Origin: an uncultured Prosthecobacter sp.
GTDB lineage: Bacteria; Verrucomicrobiota; Verrucomicrobiia; Verrucomicrobiales; Verrucomicrobiaceae
Direction: 5' to 3'
Length of the DNA: 32,677 nucleotides
Assembly: GCA_947523045.1 (NCBI GenBank)
Contig: CANNUR010000005.1
Coordinates: 1 to 32,677 of the forward strand
Part shown: in pieces, positions 26,903 to 32,677 of the stretch
Position numbering within the stretch: position 1 is the first letter of the stretch
How the letters are laid out: every line of letters begins with the position of its first letter
Notes under the pieces: model-generated
The model's input: only the letters and a program-made list of their open reading frames with translations
Database searches by the model: none
Told to the model about the DNA's origin: nothing
Position numbers and translations under genes: made by a program

Positions 26903-28153
26903 ATGAAAATTCTCGTCACCGGCAAAGGCGGGCGCGAACACGCCCTCATCACCGCGCTCAGCGAATCCCCCGGCAAGCCCGAGCTGTTCGCCTGGCCGGG
27001 CAGCGACGCCATCGCCGCCCTGGCCACCCGCGTCGACGCCGCCGACCTGCCCGGGCTGATCGACTGGATGCAGCGCGAGAAGATCGATCTCTGTGTCGCC
27101 GGCGAGGAGGCCTGGCTGGTGCGCGACGAGGGTCTGGCCAACCTCTGCGAAAAGGCCGGCATCCCCTGCTGGGGCCCCTTCAAGCAGGCGGCCCAGCTCG
27201 AAGCCTCGAAGATCTTCGCCAAGCGCTTCCTGCAACGCCACGGCATCCCCACCGCCGATTTCCAGGTCGCCACCACCGCCGACGAGGCGCGCGCGGCGCT
27301 CGACCGCTTTCCCATTGTGCTCAAGTTCGACGGCCTCGCCGCCGGCAAGGGCGTCGCCGTCTGCCCGGACCGTGCCGAGGCCGAGGCCTTCATCGCCGAG
27401 GTCCTCGAACAGCGCGTCTTCGGCGCCGGTGACCTGCTCGTCGAACAGTGCCTGAGCGGCCCCGAGATCAGCATCTTCGCCTCCGTCTGCGACGACCAGT
27501 ACCAGATCCTCATGCCGGCGCGCGACTACAAGCGCATCCGCGACAACGACGAGGGACCGAACACCGGCGGCATGGGCGCGGTGGCCAGCCGCGCGCTCGC
27601 CGACGCGGCACTGCTGGAACGCATCGAGCGCGAAATCGTCCGCCCGACCGTGACCGGCCTACGCAAGGACGGCCTGCGCTACCGCGGCTTCCTGTACGGC
27701 GGCCTCATGCTGACGCCGGACGGCCCGCAGGTGCTGGAATACAACTGCCGTTTCGGCGATCCCGAGGCTGAGGCAGTGCTGCCGATGGTGCGCGGGGACT
27801 TCGCCGGCTACGTCTTCGATGCCGCCCGTGGCGAGTTGCACCCGGAGAAGATCCACTTCGCCGAAGGCTGGAGCATCTGCCTGATCTCCGCCTCGGCCGG
27901 CTACCCGGCCAGCTCGCGCAACGGCGACCGCATCTCCGGCCTGGAGCAGGTCGAGGGCGCCCGCGTGTACCACTGCGGCACCCGCCGCAACGCCGACGGC
28001 GTCTTTGAAACGAACGGCGGCCGCGTGCTGGCCATCGTCGCCCAGGGCGCCACCCGCGAAGAGGCGCGCGCCAAGGCCTACGCCGAAAGCGCCAAGGTGC
28101 GCTTCGACGGCCTGCAGCGGCGCGGCGACATCGGGCGGATGCACTTCGAGTGA
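26903..28153 (+). CDS. purD: phosphoribosylamine-glycine ligase
   Basis: 416 residues. It catalyses ATP-dependent formation of GAR in purine synthesis; cytoplasmic. The N-terminal domain is MKILVTGKGGREHALITAL. The ATP-grasp domain contains IVLKFDGLAAGKGVAV and the family signature D216-E-G-P-N-T-G-G-M-G225. LEYNCRFGDPEAEAVLP supplies the metal-binding Glu/Asn. The C-terminal domain is ISGLEQVEGARVYHCGTRRNADGVF. Full length. Preceded by CGTCCTCCCCC with no Shine-Dalgarno. It stands alone, convergent with rnd 32 bases away. Confidence 0.97.
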   Translation: MKILVTGKGGREHALITALSESPGKPELFAWPGSDAIAALATRVDAADLPGLIDWMQREKIDLCVAGEEAWLVRDEGLANLCEKAGIPCWGPFKQAAQLEASKIFAKRFLQRHGIPTADFQVATTADEARAALDRFPIVLKFDGLAAGKGVAVCPDRAEAEAFIAEVLEQRVFGAGDLLVEQCLSGPEISIFASVCDDQYQILMPARDYKRIRDNDEGPNTGGMGAVASRALADAALLERIEREIVRPTVTGLRKDGLRYRGFLYGGLMLTPDGPQVLEYNCRFGDPEAEAVLPMVRGDFAGYVFDAARGELHPEKIHFAEGWSICLISASAGYPASSRNGDRISGLEQVEGARVYHCGTRRNADGVFETNGGRVLAIVAQGATREEARAKAYAESAKVRFDGLQRRGDIGRMHFE

Positions 28154-28185
28154 CTCCCCACCCGCCGCCGCCGTTGGCCGCAGGT

Positions 28186-29349
28186 TCAGAGCAACTCCTG
28201 CTGACGCGGCGGCGCCTCGGGTGCCGCCAGCAGCTCGCCGAGCTGCTGCTTCTGCCAGTCCATGAGCAGGCCGTCCTCGCCGCTGATGACGAGGCTCTCG
28301 AGCGTGCCCCGGGAACCGAGCAGGCTGCTCTCGATGTCGAGGGTCGCGGCGACGCGGTCGCGCTGGGCACAGAGCTGGTCAATGCGGTCGCGCTGGGCTT
28401 CGCTCAGGCGCGCCTTCGGCTTCTTCACCCGCTGCGGCCAGTTGGCCTGGCCGGCGCGAAAGACCGCGGCGACGATGTCGTGAAACTCCTTCTTCCAGCG
28501 CGGCCGCCAGCCGTTGGGCGGATTCATGACGCCGCCAGCTTCAAACAGCTCGGCAAAGGCGACCATCTGCTTGTTCGACATGACACGGTAGCAGGGAATG
28601 TCGCGCTCGCGGGCAATGCTCTCGCGCCACTCCCACATCGCCTTGAGCACGGCGAGGCCCTTCGGATGCAGGCGCCCGCTGCCCTGCACGCGCCAGGGAT
28701 CCTCCTTCGGCTCCAGGGCACGCGCGGCCACATCCTTCTGCAGCTCGCGGCAGCTCTGTTCGAACCACTCGATGCGGTCCTTCTCGCGCAGCAGCTTCAT
28801 CAGGTGCTCGGCGAGCGGGATGAGGTAGCGCACGTCATCGACCGCGTAATCCAGCATGTGCACGGGCAGCGGCCTGCGACTCCAGTCGGCCTTTTGCGAG
28901 GCCTTGGACAGCTCGATGCCAAAGACCGCATGCACCAGCGCGGCAAGGCCGAAGTGGCGGAACCCGGCAAGGCGCGCGGCAATCTGGGTGTCGCGCACGA
29001 CGCGCGGCTCCCAGCCATAGGTGCGGCGCAGCATGGTCAGGTCGTAGTCGGAGCCGTGGAACCACAGCTCATGGCGATCGAGCAGGGCCAGCAGGCCGGA
29101 AACGTCCTCGATGGCGAGCGGATCCACGAGCGCGTAGCGTCCGGCACAGGCGACCTGCAGCAGGCAGAGCTTCTCGTGGTAGTGGTGCAGCGAGTCGGCC
29201 TCGGTGTCGAGGCAGACGCGGTTCTCACCGGTCTGCTGCATGTGCCTCTCGCTTTCGGCAAGCCAGTCGGCCAGCGCGGCGGGCTGATCGATGAAAACGT
29301 AGTCGCCAGGCGAGGTCGGCGGCGGCAGGAGGGGCGGTTCCGCGCTCAT
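28186..29349 (-). CDS. rnd: ribonuclease D family 3'-5' exonuclease
   Basis: 387 residues. It trims the 3' ends of tRNA precursors and other RNA. DEDDy active site: D48 and E50 in VCLDTEADSL, D103 in HGSDYDLTML, Y168-x3-D172 in LDYAVDDVRYL. ADWSRRPLP is typical. An HRDC-type helical domain follows (about 235-305), then a C-terminal basic region. The start ATG overlaps the rho stop (ATGA at 29349-29346), so it is coupled to rho, an unusual pairing of RNA termination and RNA processing. Confidence 0.93.
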   Translation of the reverse strand: MSAEPPLLPPPTSPGDYVFIDQPAALADWLAESERHMQQTGENRVCLDTEADSLHHYHEKLCLLQVACAGRYALVDPLAIEDVSGLLALLDRHELWFHGSDYDLTMLRRTYGWEPRVVRDTQIAARLAGFRHFGLAALVHAVFGIELSKASQKADWSRRPLPVHMLDYAVDDVRYLIPLAEHLMKLLREKDRIEWFEQSCRELQKDVAARALEPKEDPWRVQGSGRLHPKGLAVLKAMWEWRESIARERDIPCYRVMSNKQMVAFAELFEAGGVMNPPNGWRPRWKKEFHDIVAAVFRAGQANWPQRVKKPKARLSEAQRDRIDQLCAQRDRVAATLDIESSLLGSRGTLESLVISGEDGLLMDWQKQQLGELLAAPEAPPRQQELL

Positions 29350-30758
29350 TTCAGGCCCGTGAGCAGGATTTCAGCATTGTTGCTGGTGCGGTTGATGTTG
29401 CGGATCAACAGCTCCAGGGCCTCGACGGCGGGCACCTGGGCCAGCTGCTTGCGGATGGCGGTGACACGGCGGAATTCGTCAGGGTGGTAGAGCAGGTCAT
29501 CGCGGCGCGTGCCCGACTTGAGCACATGCAGGGCCGGGAAGATGCGGCGCTCGGAGATCTCGCGATCCAGCGTCGCCTCCATGTTGCCGGTGCCCTTGAA
29601 CTCCTCGAAGATCAGCTCGTCCATGCGGCTCTCGGTCTCCACGAGGGCGGAGGCGATGATGGTCAGGCTGCCGCCCTCCTCGACGTTGCGGGCGGCGCCG
29701 AAAAACTTCTTCGGCTTGATCATCGCCTTGGAATCCATGCCGCCGGACATGGTGCGTCCCTTGCCGCCTGAATTGCTGTTGTAACCGCGCGCCAGACGCG
29801 TGAGGGAGTCGAGCAGGATGACCACGTCCTTCTTCTGCTCCACCAGGCGGCAGGCGCGCTCGCGAACGATCTCGGCGAGCTGGGCATGGCGCTTCGGACT
29901 CTCGTCAAAGGTGGAACTGTAGATCTCGCAGCCCTGCACCGACTCCTCGAAATCGGTGACCTCCTCGGGCCGCTCATCGAGCAGCAGGATGATCAGGGTG
30001 ATCTCCTTGTGGTTCTTGACGATGGACTTGGCAATGTCCTTGAGCAGCATCGTCTTGCCCGAACGCGGCGAGGCGTTGATGAGGCCGCGCTGCCCCTTGC
30101 CGAGCGGCGCCACCAGATCCAGAATGCGCGCCGACACCGGACAGGGCTTGGCCGTCTCCAGGATGATGCGCTGATTGGGGAACATCGCCGTCAACTTGTC
30201 AAAATGCACCGGCGGCTCCCACTGGTCGATGGCGATGTCGTCGATCTCGAGAATGCGGTCGATCGCCAGGTACTTGTCGCGGTCCTTCGGGGCGCGCGCA
30301 TAGCCGGTGATCTTGTTGCCCGGGCGCAGCTGGAACTTGCGCACCAGGAAAAGCGGAATGAACACGTCCTCGGGCAGCGGTGCGAAGCTGTATTTGGCGT
30401 AGCGAATCAGGCCGTAGTTGTCGGCACCGATCTCAAGCACGCCCTCGACCTTGACGCGGGTGCGGTGGTCGGCCATCCAGGCCAGCAAATCGTAGACGAG
30501 CTGATGCTTCGTGCGGCTGGCGTTGATGCGGTAACCGACCGAGGCGGCGAGATCCTGCAATTCCGCGAGGGACTTCTCCTGCATCTCGTTGAGGGAGACC
30601 TCCACGGGAAAGGGCGGCTCGGCGGCGGGCGGCAACTTTTCCTGCGGCGGAGTGGGGCGGGCCTCCGGAGCGTCGGACCCTGCAGACGGGACTTCCAGGG
30701 GAGCGGTTGCAATCGCCGCGGACGTGTCCGGGATGGCTGGGGATTCGGTGGGATTCAT
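29346..30758 (-). CDS. rho: transcription termination factor Rho
   Basis: 470 residues. A hexameric RNA-dependent ATPase. Residues 1-52 are a Pro/Ala-rich extension, 53-96 the Rho N-domain ([31 protein letters not shown]), 100-175 the RNA-binding cold-shock fold with YGLIR where E. coli has FGFLR. Walker A is N-A-S-P-R-S-G-K-T at 228-236; the usual form is [18 protein letters not shown] is at 261-270, Walker [11 protein letters not shown] ends near 321, and a Q-loop/secondary RNA site lies at [17 protein letters not shown]. All catalytic parts are present. The start overlaps the coaE stop by ATGA. Confidence 0.97.
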   Translation of the reverse strand: MNPTESPAIPDTSAAIATAPLEVPSAGSDAPEARPTPPQEKLPPAAEPPFPVEVSLNEMQEKSLAELQDLAASVGYRINASRTKHQLVYDLLAWMADHRTRVKVEGVLEIGADNYGLIRYAKYSFAPLPEDVFIPLFLVRKFQLRPGNKITGYARAPKDRDKYLAIDRILEIDDIAIDQWEPPVHFDKLTAMFPNQRIILETAKPCPVSARILDLVAPLGKGQRGLINASPRSGKTMLLKDIAKSIVKNHKEITLIILLLDERPEEVTDFEESVQGCEIYSSTFDESPKRHAQLAEIVRERACRLVEQKKDVVILLDSLTRLARGYNSNSGGKGRTMSGGMDSKAMIKPKKFFGAARNVEEGGSLTIIASALVETESRMDELIFEEFKGTGNMEATLDREISERRIFPALHVLKSGTRRDDLLYHPDEFRRVTAIRKQLAQVPAVEALELLIRNINRTSNNAEILLTGLK

Positions 30759-31360
30759 TCTTGCCTGAGCTGTCTTGCCAGCGTCAGCGCCTGGGCTTCC
30801 AGGGCGGCCCGGCAGCCATCATTCCAGATGACCACGTCCGCTCTGTCCACCTTGGCTTCGATGGGCCACTGAGCCCTCAACATCTTTTCGATGATCGGTT
30901 CGTCGAGACCTCGACTTTCCATCAAACGCCTCACTTGGACCGTGCGACTGGAAGCCACAACGAGGACCAAGTCCGCTGAAACTGTACCTCCAATCTCATA
31001 GTGCAAGGGCACCTCCGCAAGGAAAAGATTGCAGCCCGACATCTCCGCCCGCCCACGGGCGGCCTCCAGCGCCGCCAGCACGGCAGGATGCAGCAGCGCC
31101 TCCAGTCGCAAACGCCGCCCTTCGCCGGCAAACACGAGCGCGCGCAGCCAGGCCCGGTCGGCGCGGCGCCCCTCCGGCCCCTCACTGATGGCTTCCGGCC
31201 CAAATTCGCGCTCCAGCACCGTCAGCATGGACGGCATGTCGAGCAGCCGGCGCACCTCGTCGTCGCAGGAAAAGACCGCCGCGCCGGCCTGCTGCAGCAG
31301 CAGGTCGAGCACCTCGCTTTTGCCACAGCCAACGCCGCCGGTGACGATCCAGGTTTTCAT
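30755..31360 (-). CDS. coaE: dephospho-CoA kinase
   Basis: 201 residues. It catalyses the last step of coenzyme A synthesis. P-loop G8-G-V-G-C-G-K-S15, then FSCDDEVRRLLD, LLHPAVLAAL, FLAEVPLHYEIG and LVVASSRTVQVRRLMESRGLDEP, in the usual order. First gene of the coaE-rho-rnd operon, with a leader ending CTCTGAG. It is separated from the secretin gene by a strong terminator, so it should have its own promoter within or after that terminator. Confidence 0.95.
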   Translation of the reverse strand: MKTWIVTGGVGCGKSEVLDLLLQQAGAAVFSCDDEVRRLLDMPSMLTVLEREFGPEAISEGPEGRRADRAWLRALVFAGEGRRLRLEALLHPAVLAALEAARGRAEMSGCNLFLAEVPLHYEIGGTVSADLVLVVASSRTVQVRRLMESRGLDEPIIEKMLRAQWPIEAKVDRADVVIWNDGCRAALEAQALTLARQLRQE

Positions 31361-31370
31361 CTCAGAGGCT

Positions 31371-31408
31371 AAAAAAGCAGCAGGCAGGTGACTGGGGTCA
31401 CCTGCCTG
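31371..31408 (-). terminator. intrinsic terminator of the secretin gene
   Basis: Perfect 12-bp stem CAGGCAGGTGAC / GTCACCTGCCTG (31381-31392 and 31397-31408) with a four-base loop. On the minus strand it is followed, after a short GCTGC, by TTTTTT (31376-31371). It lies 21 bases beyond the secretin stop. Confidence 0.92.
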
Positions 31409-31429
31409 CCGAAGTTCATGACGAGGCGA

Positions 31430-32677
31430 TTACTGGCCGGAGACCGGGGGCAGCAGATCGTTCGGGCCGCCCGTGGCCGGAGCCGGGGCGCCACCGGCGC
31501 CAGCGCCCGAGAGGGCCGGATTGATCGGCTGACCGGCAGGGTCAATCAGCTTGGCCGTGACAAAGATCATCAGGTTGCGCTTGAAGTGGTCCTCAGCGGT
31601 GCTCTTGAACATGCGACCGACCCAGGGCAGATCGCCCAGCACAGGGATCTTGTCCTCGACGTCCTGAACATCCTCGCGGATGAGGCCACCAAGAACCACC
31701 GTCTGGCCATCCCACACCGTCACCGCGGTGGTGACCTTGCGGGTCGAGAACACCGGCTGGTTGATGATGTTCTCGGTCAGCACCTGGCCATTGCTCAGGA
31801 TCGGGCTGCCGTAGTTGATGAAGCCATCGAACTCCGTGACTTCCGGCAGCAGGTTGAGGTCGATCGTGTAGCCATCGGCTCCAACAGTCGGGTCAACCTC
31901 CATGCGCACACCCACCGGACGCATTTCAAAGGCCGTGGGGGTGGTCGGGGTGACCGGGATGCTGGTGGTGCCACCACCGATGCCGGCAACGCCGCCGATG
32001 CCGCCGCCACCGACGTTGGTCGGAACCTGGGGCGGGTCAAACTCGGTCGGGTAGATGAATTCGCGAATCACCTCAATGGTGGCGCGCTGGCCGCCCTTGG
32101 TGGTGACGCTCGGAGCGCTCATCAGGTCAACCCCCTTGCGCTGGGCGAGGGCACGGATGACAACACCGAACTGCGGATCGGTCAAGACACCAGCGACACT
32201 GAACACGCCAGGAGCCTCGGAGGAGCCCTGCTGGCCACTGATGCCATTGGCGATGGTGGCGTCGATGGCGTTGCCGGTGATGGCAGCAGCACCCGTGCGC
32301 AGTCCGCGGCTCACGGGCGAGAGACCCGGGCCGGCAGCGCCACCCGCGGCAATCATGTTGCGGATGGTGAGCGGATACTTCACAGCGTCGGTGCCGGTGC
32401 CCGTGATCAGGCCCGAGTTGCCGTCACTGCCGCCACCTCCCTGAACCTCACCGCCCCAGGCGCCGAGCAGCCAGTCAAAGCCAAGCTCGTCGGTGTTCTT
32501 CTGGGAAACCTCGACGAACTTCGAGGTGATGTAGATCTGCTTCGGGCCCTGGCCGCGGATCGAGTCGACGAAGGCTTCGACGAGGTCGAGGTTTGGCTGG
32601 GTGTTCTTGACGATCAGCTGGGACGTGACCTGGTTGAAGACCGCCGAGGCCCCCTCCGGAAAGGGAATGCCCTGGGC
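31430..32677 (-). CDS. type IV pilus / type II secretion secretin (5' part outside window)
   Basis: 415 residues visible; the frame is open to the right edge, so the N-terminus is missing. The first visible part (IPFPEGASAVFNQVTSQLIV, then NLDLVEAFVDSIRGQGPKQIYITSKFVEVSQKN) is the N-domain of a secretin. A glycine-rich insert (EVQGGGGSDGNSG) follows, then the beta-barrel domain with VDLMSAPSVTTKGGQRATIEV and the secretin signature VTTAVTVWDGQTVVLGGLI, KIPVLGDLPWVGRMFKS, LMIFVTAKLIDP. The C-terminus is Ala/Gly/Pro-rich. It forms the outer-membrane ring for pili or secreted proteins, and the sequence style matches the Verrucomicrobiota pilus secretins. A GTG at 32383 is internal. Confidence 0.94.
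   Translation of the reverse strand, partial: AQGIPFPEGASAVFNQVTSQLIVKNTQPNLDLVEAFVDSIRGQGPKQIYITSKFVEVSQKNTDELGFDWLLGAWGGEVQGGGGSDGNSGLITGTGTDAVKYPLTIRNMIAAGGAAGPGLSPVSRGLRTGAAAITGNAIDATIANGISGQQGSSEAPGVFSVAGVLTDPQFGVVIRALAQRKGVDLMSAPSVTTKGGQRATIEVIREFIYPTEFDPPQVPTNVGGGGIGGVAGIGGGTTSIPVTPTTPTAFEMRPVGVRMEVDPTVGADGYTIDLNLLPEVTEFDGFINYGSPILSNGQVLTENIINQPVFSTRKVTTAVTVWDGQTVVLGGLIREDVQDVEDKIPVLGDLPWVGRMFKSTAEDHFKRNLMIFVTAKLIDPAGQPINPALSGAGAGGAPAPATGGPNDLLPPVSGQ

Noticed and set aside
31430..32383. Secretin starting at GTG 32383
   Set aside because: The frame stays open to the window edge and the upstream residues are clearly secretin N-domain.

Overview
The window looks like a piece of a high-GC chromosome from a member of the Verrucomicrobiota, possibly an Opitutales-like lineage. 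Three things suggest this: several formylglycine-type (S1) sulfatases, a type IV pilus secretin of the kind typical of that phylum at the right edge, and long intergenic tracts built from short palindromic and 'CTGCGG/TTCGTGG' repeat modules. The assignment is inferred from gene content only. No rRNA, tRNA, insertion sequence, integrase or CRISPR array was found.

Layout. (1) 1-2349 is gene-poor. It holds a 21-bp tandem array cut by the window edge, an inverted pair of small palindromes, one unknown gene (weakly DUF429-like) on the minus strand, and a 1-kb mosaic of degenerate palindromic repeats. (2) 2350-6745, minus strand, is a likely operon running leftward: lipoate ligase-like protein, gamma-glutamylcyclotransferase-like protein, two sulfatases, DUF3147 membrane protein. 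(3) 6746-14790, plus strand, is a tripartite RND efflux operon. Its first gene encodes a TetR-type repressor fused in frame to the NodT-type outer-membrane lipoprotein, followed by the adaptor, the inner-membrane pump and a third sulfatase. A perfect inverted repeat between regions 2 and 3 sits where a shared operator would be. (4) 15013-16538 is a two-gene HTTM membrane unit. (5) 16597-18723, minus strand, holds rpmJ-rpsM-rpsK-rpsD with a strong terminator directly after rpsD, then a DUF971 gene. (6) 18925-19227 is a glycine-zipper lipoprotein with its own terminator. (7) 19290-24395, minus strand, is a TPR protein (frameshifted here), LptE-like lipoprotein, rsmI and glgP. (8) 24584-26101 is a fourth sulfatase, convergent with a YugP-like zinc peptidase. 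(9) 26903-28153 is purD, convergent with coaE-rho-rnd (28186-31360), whose genes overlap by ATGA. (10) A pilus/type II secretin with its terminator runs off the right edge.

How the parts work together. The four sulfatases all carry C-x-P-x-R, so they need a formylglycine-generating enzyme encoded elsewhere. They are scattered singly or in a pair, without glycoside hydrolases or SusCD-type genes. The efflux unit is self-contained. The envelope genes (lptE, TPR protein, secretin, OMF, glycine-zipper protein) indicate a diderm cell. Most start codons are preceded by pyrimidine-rich leaders without a well-placed GGAG, so Shine-Dalgarno-independent initiation or translational coupling seems common here.
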